The notes beneath the pieces were generated by a model that saw only the letters and a list, made by a program, of their open reading frames with translations, made no database searches and was not told where the DNA came from. The position numbers and the translations under genes are program-made. Positions 8,761 to 18,100 of a stretch of 64,000 nt of DNA are shown here, in pieces (position 1 is the first letter of the stretch; each line of letters starts with the position of its first letter). This DNA is from Clostridia bacterium (lineage in GTDB: Bacteria > Bacillota > Clostridia > Christensenellales > Aristaeellaceae): positions 21,880 to 85,879 of the forward strand of contig JAFYOR010000075.1 of the NCBI GenBank assembly GCA_017547805.1. The letters run 5' to 3'.

Positions 8761-9570
8761 ATGAAGAAAAAAGTCCTCGTGCTGGACATCGACGGAACAC
8801 TGACCAATTCCCAAAAACAGGTGACACAGCGCACAAAGGACGCGCTTGATGACATCAGGCGCCGCGGACACATCGTCGTCCTCGCTTCGGGAAGGCCGAC
8901 TGGCGGTCTTCGCATGATCACCAAGACGCTGGACTTTGACAAATTCGGCGGCTATACGATCAGCTACAACGGCGCCTGCGTTACGGATACGGCGACAGGC
9001 GATTCTGTCTTTAAGAATGCCGTCCCGGACTATGTGCCTCAGTGGATGCATCAGTATGCCATTGACCATGGCCTTGGCATGTGTACGTACGTGGGCAATG
9101 TGCTTTTGTGCGGCACGAAGGCGGATCGTTACATCGAGCGGGAAACGAATCTCAATGAGTTTACCCGTATGCATGTAGAGGATTTCTCCGGCTACATGAA
9201 GACCGACTTTTACAAGGTGCTCCTCACCGCGCCGCCGACCCTTGCCAAGGAACACGAAGCCCGGCTCCAGCGCCGGTTCATGAACAGGCTGAGCATCTAC
9301 CGCAGCGAGCCGTTTTTCATTGAAGTCATGAACCGGGGCGTGAGCAAGGCGGACGCGATTGCGGGTCTTCTGGAGCGCCTCGGTCTGGAGCGCGAGGATG
9401 TGATTGCCTGCGGCGACGGTCTCAACGATCTTTCCATGATCAAATACGCGGGTCTTGGCGTGGCGATGGGCAATGCGCAGCCCGCTGTTAAGGAAGCGGC
9501 GGATGTAATCACCCTTACAAACGACGAAGACGGCATTGTGCCGATCATTGAGAAGTACATTCTCGGCTGA
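8761..9570 (+). CDS. Cof-type HAD-IIB family phosphatase
   Basis: 269 aa. HAD motif I is VLDIDGTLT at residues 6-14; motif II is ASGRPTGG near 42; the C-terminus has GDGLNDLSMIKYAG and VAMGNAQPAVKEAAD, the classic Cof/YidA pattern. These cytoplasmic enzymes hydrolyse sugar phosphates or related metabolites, and the exact substrate is not predictable. AAGGAAGG precedes the ATG. The gene end overlaps the convergent flippase gene by 26 bp. Confidence 0.93.
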   Translation: MKKKVLVLDIDGTLTNSQKQVTQRTKDALDDIRRRGHIVVLASGRPTGGLRMITKTLDFDKFGGYTISYNGACVTDTATGDSVFKNAVPDYVPQWMHQYAIDHGLGMCTYVGNVLLCGTKADRYIERETNLNEFTRMHVEDFSGYMKTDFYKVLLTAPPTLAKEHEARLQRRFMNRLSIYRSEPFFIEVMNRGVSKADAIAGLLERLGLEREDVIACGDGLNDLSMIKYAGLGVAMGNAQPAVKEAADVITLTNDEDGIVPIIEKYILG

Positions 9571-10852
9571 TCGCGCGATGAAGCGCTGACAGGCTGAAGC
9601 CAAGCGTGATTGCCTGACCGCCTGCCAGCGCAATGATCGCGCCATCGATGCGCAGCGCGGGCAGCGCCGGCAGGATATACGTGAGCAGGACGCAGACAAA
9701 GCCGGAGAGCACGGAAATCCGCAGCGACTGTGTCTGCAGCCCGAGTCCGTTCATCAGCCCGCCGGCCACATGGGTCATCGCCATCACGGGAATCAGGGCG
9801 CAGCTTCGCCGCAGCATCGGCAAAAGCTCCGCCTGACGGTACAGAACCTGAGCGAATAGCGGCGCAAACAGCCATACGCCCGCCATCGCCGCAAGACCGA
9901 TTCCAAGCGCGGCGCTCATGCTGCGGCGAGCGAGGCTGCTGAGCGGCCTGCCCTGCGCCTGACGGCGGGCAAGCTCCGGCGCGGCGACGGCGGCAAGGCT
10001 GCATGTGACGAAGGAAGGTAGCAGCAGCAGCGGCATCATCATGCCCTGCATGATGCCCAACTGGGACAGCGCTTCGCCTGCGGGAAGCCCGGAGAGCACG
10101 AGCCGTTTGGGCAGCAGCGTCGATGTCACCGTTCGCATGAGCGATGTCACCATGCGCATGCCTGTCAGCGGCAGGGCGAGGGAGAGCATCTCTTTGAGGA
10201 TGGCTTTGCCGCTGCGCGCCGGCTGCCCGGGCATGCGTATAAAGAGCACGCGCAGGGAAAAAAGCAGCATGAGCGCAAGGCCGGCAGTCTCTCCGGCCAG
10301 AGCGCCGGCAGCGGGAATGGCGGCGCGCAGCATAACCGGCCAGTCGCCAAGCAGGGAAACCAGCCGCATGGACAGGAAAAAGCGGACAATCTGTTCAAGC
10401 AGTTCGCTCAGCGCCGGGGGAACAGGCTTTCCAATGCCGTAGAAATAGCCGTTGAGCGCACAGGAAACACCCAGCACCGGCAGACAGGGCAGGAAGACCA
10501 GCAGCGCGGGCAGCGTGCGCAGATCACCCAGCCAGAGCGACAGCGGCTGCCTGAACAGGAAGGCGATTGCCGCCGGCGGAATACTGGCCGCGAGCGCAAG
10601 AAGAATGCCTGCATGCAGCACCCGCTGGCAGCCGCGTGCATCCTCCTTGGCGCACATACGCGAGATCGCGGAGGGCAGGCCGGAAACGACGGGCGTAATG
10701 AGGAGCATCTGCGCGCTCTGCGCCAGCTCCACAATGCCCATCGCCAGCGTGCCCAGCTCACGGGAAAGCCAGATGCGCATGACGAACCCGATGATGCGCA
10801 CGATAAAATGACAGCAGCTTAACAACAATGTTTGGTGCACAAGCTTCTGCAT
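9545..10852 (-). CDS. SpoVB/MurJ-like polysaccharide flippase (MOP superfamily)
   Basis: About 435 aa with 11-12 membrane segments. The N-terminus [23 protein letters not shown] and [16 protein letters not shown] are typical of the SpoVB branch of MOP flippases, which translocate lipid-linked sugars during cortex or wall synthesis. It is shorter than B. subtilis SpoVB (about 518 aa). The open frame extends far upstream, but the ATG at 10852 has a GGGGTGAT ribosome site and begins the recognisable protein. It overlaps the HAD gene (convergent) and starts inside the region upstream of the dCMP deaminase gene (divergent). Confidence 0.8.
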   Translation of the reverse strand: MQKLVHQTLLLSCCHFIVRIIGFVMRIWLSRELGTLAMGIVELAQSAQMLLITPVVSGLPSAISRMCAKEDARGCQRVLHAGILLALAASIPPAAIAFLFRQPLSLWLGDLRTLPALLVFLPCLPVLGVSCALNGYFYGIGKPVPPALSELLEQIVRFFLSMRLVSLLGDWPVMLRAAIPAAGALAGETAGLALMLLFSLRVLFIRMPGQPARSGKAILKEMLSLALPLTGMRMVTSLMRTVTSTLLPKRLVLSGLPAGEALSQLGIMQGMMMPLLLLPSFVTCSLAAVAAPELARRQAQGRPLSSLARRSMSAALGIGLAAMAGVWLFAPLFAQVLYRQAELLPMLRRSCALIPVMAMTHVAGGLMNGLGLQTQSLRISVLSGFVCVLLTYILPALPALRIDGAIIALAGGQAITLGFSLSALHRAISRECTSQ

Positions 10853-10918
10853 GAGCAAATCACCCCGGCAGAGGCTATGAAGCGGCGCAAAGAAACAGAA
10901 CGCAGGGAGGAAACGGAC

Positions 10919-11377
10919 GTGTTTACCAAGTGGGATCGTCGGTTTATGGAAATGGCGAAGCTTGTCGCTTCGTGGGCCAGTTGTTATCAGCAGGAGCGGA
11001 AGATCGGCGCGGTGATCGTCAAGGATAAGCGCGTGATGACCACGGGCTACAATGGCGCGCCTGCCGGGGTAAAAACGTGTGTTGAGCGCGGCGAGTGCCT
11101 TCGAAAGAAGCTGGGTATCGCTTCCGGCACGCGCCACGAGATGTGCTACGCCGTGCATGCCGAGCAGAACGCCATCATTCAGGCGGCGAAGCTGGGCATC
11201 TCCATCGACGGCGCGACGCTGTACTGCACGCATCAGCCCTGTATTCTTTGCGCGAAGATGATCTGCAATTCCGGCATTGTGCGCGTGGTGTATGCAGAAG
11301 GCTATCCCGATCCGTTTTCTCTGGAGATTTTCAGGGAGGCCGGCGTAACGGTTGAGCAGTACAACGCGGAGGAATGA
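10919..11377 (+). CDS. Deoxycytidylate (dCMP) deaminase
   Basis: 152 aa from GTG at 10919, chosen because GGGAGG lies eight bases upstream and the protein then begins with the family's [16 protein letters not shown]. The zinc/catalytic motif HAEQNAI and the second motif PCILCAK are intact, as is GYNGAP. The enzyme converts dCMP to dUMP for dTMP synthesis. The gene is monocistronic, ending in a GGCGGC hairpin terminator. The longer frame from 10832 has no supporting ribosome site and overlaps the flippase start. Confidence 0.94.
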   Translation: MFTKWDRRFMEMAKLVASWASCYQQERKIGAVIVKDKRVMTTGYNGAPAGVKTCVERGECLRKKLGIASGTRHEMCYAVHAEQNAIIQAAKLGISIDGATLYCTHQPCILCAKMICNSGIVRVVYAEGYPDPFSLEIFREAGVTVEQYNAEE

Positions 11378-11395
11378 GCGCATAAAGCACCCTTT

Positions 11396-11417
11396 GGCGG
11401 CATTTTGCCGCCTTTTT
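11396..11417 (+). terminator. Intrinsic terminator of the dCMP deaminase gene
   Basis: GGCGGC-ATTTT-GCCGCC followed by TTTTT, 18 bp after the stop codon. Confidence 0.85.
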
Positions 11418-11491
11418 GTTATAAAGCGCTGGCAGGATGCAGGCGCTGTGGAATGTTGAGGTTGTGCCGGACATCAGATAAGGCGAGAGAT

Positions 11492-11529
11492 AGCCGCCGG
11501 TCTGCTTTTGCCGCAGACCGGCGGCTTTG
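11492..11529. repeat. Strong 14-bp hairpin upstream of the MATE gene
   Basis: AGCCGCCGGTCTGC and GCAGACCGGCGGCT form a perfect 14-bp stem around a 7-base loop. Only a short T stretch follows, so it may be a weak terminator or an mRNA structure. It lies between the deaminase terminator and the MATE promoter. Confidence 0.6.
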
Positions 11530-11586
11530 TATGAAAGTTTGTACAAAAGCATGCGAAAAAGCCGCAAAGACTGGTGAGGCTGATCC

Positions 11587-11615
11587 TTGCCCTGAAGCCG
11601 GTTCAGGCGTATAAT
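11587..11615 (+). promoter_or_regulatory. Promoter of the MATE exporter gene
   Basis: TTGCCC at 11587-11592, 17-base spacer, TATAAT at 11610-11615, 46 bp ahead of the start. Confidence 0.65.
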
Positions 11616-11661
11616 ACCGCTGATTTCGGGCGAAGGAGCCCGCTGAACAGGAGTAATTGTG

Positions 11662-13032
11662 ATGAAGGATATGACGCAGGGATCGCCGGTGAAGCTGATT
11701 GTCAGCTTTGCGATGCCGATGCTGGCAGGAATGCTCTTTCAGCAGCTGTATAATCTGGTCGATACGATGATTGTCGGCCGTTTTCTGGGCGTCAATGCGC
11801 TGGCGGGCGTCGGTGCGACAGGATCGATCAATTTTCTCGTACTGGGCTTCTGCATGGGCATCTGTTCGGGCTTTTCCATTCCCGTTGCGCGGTGCTTCGG
11901 CGCGAGGGAGGAAGGGGAGATGCGCGCGTTTGGCGCCAACGGTATGTGGCTTGCGATGGGCATGAGCGCCGTGCTGGCGGCGCTGACCGTCGTTTTCTGC
12001 CGCAGCATTCTGACGATGATGGACACGCCTGCGGAGTGCTTTGAGGAAGCGTACCGATATATCGTCGTCATCTTCGCCGGCATTCCGTTTATCGTGCTGT
12101 ATAATCTGCTTTCGGGCTATCTGCGTTCGCTGGGGGACAGCAGGACGCCGCTTTTCTTCCTTGTCCTGTCCTCCGTGCTCAATGTCGTGCTGGATCTGGT
12201 GTTCATCCTCAGGGCCAATCTGGGCGTGACGGGCGCGGCGCTTGCCACAGTGATCAGTCAGGCTGTTTCCGGCTTGCTGACGCTGGTATATATCGCGCGC
12301 AGGGTGCCGGCTTTGCATGCCGGCAGGGATGAGTGGCGCATTAGCCGGGAGAAGATGATCGTCCTTTGCGGATACGGCATTCCGATGGGCATGCAGTATT
12401 CCGTGACTGCGGTGGGCAGCGTGATTCTGCAGACGGCCATCAACTCGCTTGGCGCTGCGTCGGTGGCGGCGGTCACGGCAGCTGGCCGCGTGATGGGCTT
12501 CTTCTGCTGCCCGATTGACGCGCTGGGCTCGACGATGGCGACCTATGCCGCGCAGAATGTCGGCGCAAGCCGGTATGACCGGCTTAACAGGGGACTGCTT
12601 GCGTCCTCTGCGATGGGCTTTCTGTATTCGGCGCTTTCCTTCTTCGTGGGACTCATGTTTGGTCCCGAATTGATGGGACTGTTCATCACCGGCGAATCGG
12701 GCGCGCAGATCATCTCCCTCGGGCATGATTTTATGATGGTGAACCTTGTGTTCTATCCGCTGCTGACGCTGGTCAATACCGTCCGCTTCACGATTCAGGG
12801 CATGGGCTTCTCCGTGCTGGCGATTGTTGCCGGTGCGCTGGAGATGATTGCGCGCGGCCTTTCCGGCATTGTTCTGGTTCCGCTGCTGGGCTTTTTCGGC
12901 GCGGCGCTGGGCAGTCCGCTGGCCTGGGTGTTCGCGGACGCCTTCCTGATTCCGGCGTATCTGCTGTGCAGGAGGAGCCTGATGGGCGGAAAGATGTGCT
13001 TTCGCAAAAAAGAACTTTTTTTGAAAAAATAG
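11662..13032 (+). CDS. MATE family efflux transporter
   Basis: About 456 aa and 12 membrane segments. The N-terminal pattern GSPVKLIVSFAMPMLAGMLF followed by QQLYNLVDTMIVGRFLG is the standard MATE start; AVGSVILQTAINSLGA and the AAQNVGASRYDR loop are in the second half. These exporters use Na+ or H+ gradients to expel drugs or metabolites. ATG at 11662 is preferred over the GTG one codon before because AGGAG is then eight bases away. It is followed by the tRNA-Ser promoter with no terminator in between. A second MATE gene is at 40902. Confidence 0.92.
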   Translation: MKDMTQGSPVKLIVSFAMPMLAGMLFQQLYNLVDTMIVGRFLGVNALAGVGATGSINFLVLGFCMGICSGFSIPVARCFGAREEGEMRAFGANGMWLAMGMSAVLAALTVVFCRSILTMMDTPAECFEEAYRYIVVIFAGIPFIVLYNLLSGYLRSLGDSRTPLFFLVLSSVLNVVLDLVFILRANLGVTGAALATVISQAVSGLLTLVYIARRVPALHAGRDEWRISREKMIVLCGYGIPMGMQYSVTAVGSVILQTAINSLGAASVAAVTAAGRVMGFFCCPIDALGSTMATYAAQNVGASRYDRLNRGLLASSAMGFLYSALSFFVGLMFGPELMGLFITGESGAQIISLGHDFMMVNLVFYPLLTLVNTVRFTIQGMGFSVLAIVAGALEMIARGLSGIVLVPLLGFFGAALGSPLAWVFADAFLIPAYLLCRRSLMGGKMCFRKKELFLKK

Positions 13033-13034
13033 TA

Positions 13035-13063
13035 TTGACAATATCTGCGCTGAGATGTATAAT
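13035..13063 (+). promoter_or_regulatory. Consensus promoter of tRNA-Ser
   Basis: Perfect TTGACA (13035-13040), 17-base spacer and perfect TATAAT (13058-13063), 30 bp before the mature tRNA end. It lies just after the MATE stop codon. Confidence 0.9.
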
Positions 13064-13093
13064 AGGCTTCGCTGGTTGAGCAACAGCTGACAC

Positions 13094-13184
13094 GCAGAGT
13101 TGGCTGAGTGGTCTAAGGCGCACGACTGGAAATCGTGTGTGGGCTGATACCCCACCTAGGGTTCAAATCCCTAACTCTGCGCCA
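13094..13184 (+). tRNA. tRNA-Ser (anticodon GGA)
   Basis: The acceptor arms GCAGAGT/ACTCTGC enclose a long variable arm typical of class II tRNAs. The anticodon stem ACGAC..GTGTGT holds the loop CTGGAAA, giving anticodon GGA (Ser, UCC/UCU). The T-arm GGTTCAAATCC and encoded CCA at 13182-13184 are present. It has its own promoter and terminator. Its 3' side is followed by an AT-rich foreign-looking gene. Confidence 0.95.
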
Positions 13185-13186
13185 AA

Positions 13187-13229
13187 TAACCACGCTGTAT
13201 TTGATACAATGCAGCGTGGTTACTTTTTT
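13187..13229 (+). terminator. Terminator of tRNA-Ser
   Basis: TAACCACGCTG and CAGCGTGGTTA form an 11-bp stem, followed by CTTTTTT. It starts three bases after the CCA. Confidence 0.92.
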
Positions 13230-13236
13230 GTCTATA

Positions 13237-13279
13237 AAAGCCCGGAATCCTTTGAAACACAAGGGTTCCGGGCTTTTTG
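13237..13279. terminator. Second hairpin terminator downstream of tRNA-Ser
   Basis: AAAGCCCGGAATCC pairs with GGTTCCGGGCTTT and is followed by TTTTT. Flanking A and T runs would let it work on both strands. It is separate from the tRNA terminator eight bases upstream. Confidence 0.75.
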
Positions 13280-13287
13280 TATTTTGC

Positions 13288-13369
13288 GGGTGGGGTAAAA
13301 ATTCTCCCCTACTGATGGAAAACCAGGCCTAGAGCGGTAATTTCCCTGATCTCGGATTTTACCCCACCC
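13288..13369. repeat. 13-bp perfect inverted repeat before the SAP-domain gene
   Basis: GGGTGGGGTAAAA at 13288-13300 is repeated inverted as TTTTACCCCACCC at 13357-13369, with 56 bp between. A loosely related palindromic block (TACCCTAGGGG..TACCCCCGGGGTA) lies at 14829-14857 on the far side of the SAP gene. These may be ends of a small inserted segment. The stretch 13370-13450 is AT-rich with repeated CGATTACA-like words and no gene. Confidence 0.5.
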
Positions 13370-13450
13370 TAAATCCATACACACGATTACACACAAAAAC
13401 GCACGATTACAAAGTTTCAAACACAAATACATAGTTACAAACGAAACCGT

Positions 13451-13479
13451 TTGACCGGTATTGACTCTTTGCATATAAT
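13451..13479 (+). promoter_or_regulatory. Promoter upstream of the SAP-domain gene
   Basis: TTGACC (13451-13456), 17-base spacer, TATAAT (13474-13479). Confidence 0.7.
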
Positions 13480-13499
13480 AGTAATAAGGGGTGATGTAA

Positions 13500-13550
13500 A
13501 TGCCGCTTAAAGCAAAGAAATATATAGCAATGGATATACGTTTGCTTTAG
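13500..13550 (+). CDS. Possible 16-aa leader peptide
   Basis: An ATG with GGGGTGAT just upstream opens a 17-codon frame (MPLKAKKYIAMDIRLL) ending in TAG, between the promoter and the SAP-domain gene. Too short to judge by composition. It is offered because the ribosome site is good and the mRNA leader is otherwise unexplained. Confidence 0.25.
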   Translation: MPLKAKKYIAMDIRLL

Positions 13551-13628
13551 CTGTAAACACCTGTTACAACCACGGTGAATATCCAATTACCGTCCGAACT
13601 GAAGAGGATCAAAGGAGAGAAGGACTAT

Positions 13629-14672
13629 ATGGGATTGTTTGATTTTCTTAAAAAGAATAAACCTAATAAGGAATTTACTCACAACGTAAAGGTGACATTC
13701 TCTTCGGTACAGAGCCGTTCTGATAGCTATCGTCAGGATGAAAAAATTGCGCTTTTCCTGTACTTCGTGGATGGTGCTAATGCGGTTGTAGACGATGGTT
13801 ACTATAACTATAATGTTCGTTTTCATTGCGGCGATTTGCTAAGCCCCAGCAAACTGCATAGACAACTCATTAGTGAAGGTTACTTCATTCCTGAACCAAT
13901 GGAGAACAAATTGGGCAGATTGAAAGTACAAGAACTGCGCGATTTGGCAGCAAAGCATGGTATCGAATGTAAAGGGCTTAAAAAAGCAGAACTTGTTGCT
14001 ACTCTAAGCGATAAAGTAAGTCACTCTGAAATCAATCTTACTAACGCCGAAATCAGATATGTCTTAAGTGACAAAGCTAGAGAATATTTGAAGCAATATA
14101 CTGTACTGCTTTATCTTGCAAAACATAGAGAATTCGGTATAAGCATCAGAGAATACGAAAAGGTTGCTCAGACTAAGCATGGCACATATCGTGATGTTAT
14201 TTGGAAAATCTTTAATGATGAGATGAACCACTTGCTTCTAGGACACAATTATGGTGCCGTGTGCCATGTGTTCGATTGTATGGCTACGTTCCTCCTTGAA
14301 GAGAATCATTACCGAGATGCACTTCGTTTCTACATTCTCAAGCTCTACTTCAATGTCAATTTTCCTTCCATTCAGCAGCTTATTGTTGCCGAGAGCCGCA
14401 CAAAGCAATACAATAAAAAGCTAATGATGAATATGCTTGATGTCAACGACTTTGACATCTCAGTTGCGAGAAAAATCGTTTCTTTTGCTGAACACTATGA
14501 TGATGCAATCACAGAAAAGGCTATTTCTATGAATTTGCTTCCGTATGCATATCTTCCAAAGGCTACTTTTCTTGCCCTGATTCACGATATGCTTTCCAAC
14601 ACCACCTTTGATAGTGCTGAATACATGGAAAAAGCACGTAAATCTGCTGAGCGACAGATAAAATCACTATAA
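13629..14672 (+). CDS. SAP-domain protein of unknown function, likely acquired
   Basis: 347 aa. Residues about 95-135 contain LGRLKVQELRDLAAKHGI then CKGLKKAELVATL, a good SAP helix-extended-loop-helix motif, usually nucleic-acid binding. The N-terminal 90 residues and the helical C-terminus match nothing I recognise. Start at ATG 13629, behind AAAGGAGAGAAGGA. Base composition is far more AT-rich than the neighbours and it sits next to tRNA-Ser with inverted repeats around it, all signs of transfer. The N-terminal MGLFDFLKKNK resembles the start of the protein at 35733 (MGFLDFLFSNKK), but the rest does not. Confidence 0.75.
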   Translation: MGLFDFLKKNKPNKEFTHNVKVTFSSVQSRSDSYRQDEKIALFLYFVDGANAVVDDGYYNYNVRFHCGDLLSPSKLHRQLISEGYFIPEPMENKLGRLKVQELRDLAAKHGIECKGLKKAELVATLSDKVSHSEINLTNAEIRYVLSDKAREYLKQYTVLLYLAKHREFGISIREYEKVAQTKHGTYRDVIWKIFNDEMNHLLLGHNYGAVCHVFDCMATFLLEENHYRDALRFYILKLYFNVNFPSIQQLIVAESRTKQYNKKLMMNMLDVNDFDISVARKIVSFAEHYDDAITEKAISMNLLPYAYLPKATFLALIHDMLSNTTFDSAEYMEKARKSAERQIKSL

Positions 14673-14910
14673 TCCGTGGACATATTTTGTTGAAGTAACC
14701 CCTGACAGTTGCAAACTTGCAAATCTTCGAGCAATAATGGATTCTGAATATCAACATCCCTTGTATGTAATATGCAATGAAAGTCAGTGAATTAAATCTA
14801 ACATAAGGGGTACAAGGGACAAAAAGTTTACCCTAGGGGAATTCTACCCCCGGGGTATAACAAAAACACCCTCGACCGTGCTAAAGTATCAATTACGATC
14901 TAGGGTGCCA
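14673..14910. other. AT-rich intergenic stretch without a gene
   Basis: No convincing frame with a ribosome site. It contains the palindromic block at 14829-14857. Nothing else is recognised. Confidence 0.5.
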
Positions 14911-14946
14911 GAAAAGCTTCGGGGAAACTCGAAGCTTTTTCTTTTT
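14911..14946 (+). terminator. Hairpin terminator before the LRR gene
   Basis: AAAAGCTTCG and CGAAGCTTTT form a 10-bp stem with an 8-base loop followed by a T-rich tail (TCTTTTTG). Confidence 0.75.
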
Positions 14947-15025
14947 GCTGGGAAAGTGAATCACGAAGGGATTTGAACTGGCCCGGCAATGAATCCTCTG
15001 TGCTGCGTGCATTGAACACATGATA

Positions 15026-15054
15026 TTGAAACGGCTTGCTGTTTGTGCTATAGT
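15026..15054 (+). promoter_or_regulatory. Promoter of the LRR surface-protein gene
   Basis: TTGAAA (15026-15031), 17-base spacer, TATAGT (15049-15054), about 110 bp ahead of the ATG. Confidence 0.6.
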
Positions 15055-15166
15055 GGAATAAAGATATATGTATGATTGGCTGAGAACGCAGGTTTGAAGG
15101 GCATATCATGACGATTGAAGAAAATGACAGTACAATCATCTGTTCTGGTAGAGAGGAGTTGTTCTG

Positions 15167-18100
15167 ATGAAGAAGTTGCTCTGTGTGATTCTGGTTCTGC
15201 TGATGACGGCGGCAGGGTTCACGGCTCTGGCACAGAATAGTGCGTGGGAGTTTGATGCAGAGGACTATAAGTTGACAGGCTATGATGGCGAGGGCGGCGC
15301 CGTGATTATCCCGCAGAGAATTACCGGCTGCACGGTGGATATCCTCGGCATGGATGTGTTCGCCGATAACGACGCTGTTACTTCGCTGACGCTGCCTTCC
15401 ACCCTCAAGCAGGTGGAGGATAATGCCATTGCCTTCTGCGACAACCTGACCGAGCTGGTCATTCCGAAGGGCGTGCAGATCATCGGGGATAATTGCTTTA
15501 TCTGCAATCCCCTGCTGACCGAGGTGGTCATTCCCGCTTCCGTCCGCTATATCGGCGCGAGCAGCTTTGGAAGCAACGAAAGTCTTGCGAAGGTTACGTT
15601 CCTGGGCGAATGCCCTGTCTTTGCCGGCGCTGCGCTGGATTGGATCGCCGATGATGCGGTGGTCTACGTTCCCGACGATCAGTACGATGCCTATGCCGAG
15701 GCGCTGTATGCGGCCGAATGCTATTCGGACATCCAGCCTTCCGGCGCAAATGCGGTTGTGTATAACTGGGCGACGGATCCGTCTTTGTTCGATTTCGACG
15801 CGTCCACCGGCACGATCAAGCTGTATAACGGCTTTGACGCCTGCGTGGAGATTCCTGCGGAGATTGACGGCGTTGCTGTAAAAGCCATCGGAGAGCATGC
15901 GTTTGAAAGCCATCGCTACCTCTGCTTCCTGACGCTGCCCGAGGGGCTGGAAACCATCGGCGAATCCGCCTTTGAATGGTGCAGCAATCTGAAGCATGTC
16001 AATTTCCCCTCCACGCTCAAAACGATTGAAAGCCGTGCGTTCTATGCCGGATACCATGGATCTGCGCTGGAACTGACCGCCGTTGAAACCATCGGTGAAT
16101 CCGCCTTTGCGTGGTGCGTGCGTATCAGCGAAACGATCACGCTGCCCGAGGGGCTGCGAATCATCGGCGATCATGCGTTTGATGGCTGCAGCTGGCTGAG
16201 CGAGGTGTACATTCCTGCCTCGGTTGAAGCGATCGGGGAGAAGGCTTTTGCTGATTCGGCTGTGAACTATCTGGTGTTTGAAGGAAAGAATCTGCCCCGG
16301 ATGGCGGAAAACACCCTCGCCGACTGCTGGTATCTGACGGATATCGACCTGCACACCGATGCTTCCAAAAAGGACGCGCAGGCGCTGCAGGCGGCGGTGG
16401 ATGCGCTGGGGCTTGAATGCTATGTCTGGCGCATGCAGAACCCGGATGTTGACTATATCAATGACGGCTTGGACGTCTATGAAAACGGTGTGCTCATTTC
16501 CTATGCGGGTGATCAGAGCCACATCCGTCCGTGGGATACCTTTGATGATATCACCGTGACCGCTGTTGCCGACGGCGCATTCAGGGGCAATCAGACCATC
16601 GAGTACTTCGCCGTGCCCTATAATGATGAGTTCACCACCATCGGCGCGGAGGCCTTTGCGGACAGCACGCTGCACACAATCGACCTCTTTGACTCCGTGA
16701 CCACCATCAACGGCGGCGCGCTGCGTAACTGCGTGAACCTGACGGAACTGATTCTGCCCGAATCCATTGAATTTGTCGGCGCGGAAACCCTGTACGGCTG
16801 TACCGGTCTGAAGACCCTTATCGTGCTGTGCGATTCCACCGTGCTGCCTGAGGATCTGTTTGACGTCTGGCCTGCGGGACTGGAAATCTACGTCAGCGAC
16901 AACGCCACTGACGAACAGGTGAAATACCTGAGCCGGATTGCCGGACGTCCCTTCTATGATCCCGTTACACGCCTGAGCGAAGAGCTGCCCATGCTCGACG
17001 CCATGCCCTACGAGCCGCTGCCCGGCGAGGATTTCTGGTATGACGCCGAATATGCCCGTCTGGATTGCTACGAGGGATATGAACTCAATCTGGTTCTGCC
17101 TTGGGAGATTGACGGCACGCGGCTGACGATGATCGGCGGCGGCATGATGCAGCGCGCTTCCTATGGCGATAACTACGATGTGGAATTGCCCGTTGTTTCC
17201 GTGGTCATTCCGGAAACCTATACGGACATTCCGCCTTATGCCTTCCAGAACTGCGAAACGCTGGAAACCGTGATCTGCTATGCGCCGCTTGACAGGATCA
17301 GCGACAGCTTGTTCAGCAACTGCACCAGCCTGCGCGAGGTGATCTTCGTCAACGGCGTCGGCGGTATCGGCGCGTATGTGTTTGACAACTGTCCGAATCT
17401 TGAAACCGTGTATGTCGGCCCGTATGTGGATACGGTCAGCGAATACGCTTTCTGTGTTGAATTCGGTGAGCCGCTGTGGAGCATGGATAAGTGCATCACC
17501 GATCCCGCGCTGATGCCGGATGTGGATGCGCTGCTGGGGGCTGTCAAGCGCGAGCCCATGCCCAAGCCCACGCCCGAGCCCACGCCCGAACCCGCTGTGC
17601 CCGTGGGCGAGGAAGGCGCGCCGTACTTTGGCGTCTGGAACGGCGTTGAGATGATCATGGACGGCGTCCGGATGAGCATGGCGGAGTATGACATTGTGAT
17701 GACGCTGCTTCTGCTTGAGGACGGCAGAATGATTTCCGCGGACGAAGCGATTGACCTTTCCGATCCGTCGGTTCTGGATGAGGTGGATGCGGCCAGCTGG
17801 CGCGTTGCGGGCGGCGTGGCCATCGGCGATGGCTATACGATGACCCTTGACGATCAGGGACGCCTTGTGCTTGATGAAGACGGCTCGCAGCTGATCTTTG
17901 AGCGCGCCGGCGATCTGCCCGAAGGGCTTGCCGCGCAGAAGACGCCTGCTGGCGATGCTGCGCCCAGCGCCACGCCTGCGCCGCAGGCTGCTGTGCAGGG
18001 CAGTGCGCTGGAGGTGATGTACGTCTGCGCGAGCGCTGATGTAAGCGGCGTTACCGTGGATGCGTCCATGCTGGGCGGTAAATACACGCTGATCTTCCAT

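Noticed and set aside
6291-8942. 883-codon minus-strand open frame over the GH112 gene
   Set aside because: It is the complement of a high-GC coding frame; the plus strand encodes a full GH112 protein with catalytic motif, promoter and ribosome site. No family is recognisable in the antisense text.
11419-13155. 578-codon minus-strand frame over the MATE gene and tRNA-Ser
   Set aside because: It crosses a tRNA gene and two hairpins and its text is Arg/His/Gln-rich noise.
14950-14990. Reverse-strand AGTTCAAATCCC resembling a tRNA T-arm and thus a possible attachment-site copy of tRNA-Ser
   Set aside because: The flanking bases do not pair as a T-stem, the orientation is opposite to tRNA-Ser and the match stops after 12 bases.
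14900-18100. 1066-codon minus-strand frame over the LRR gene
   Set aside because: Shadow of the repetitive LRR sequence; no ribosome site or domain, and the plus frame has a signal peptide and LRR units.
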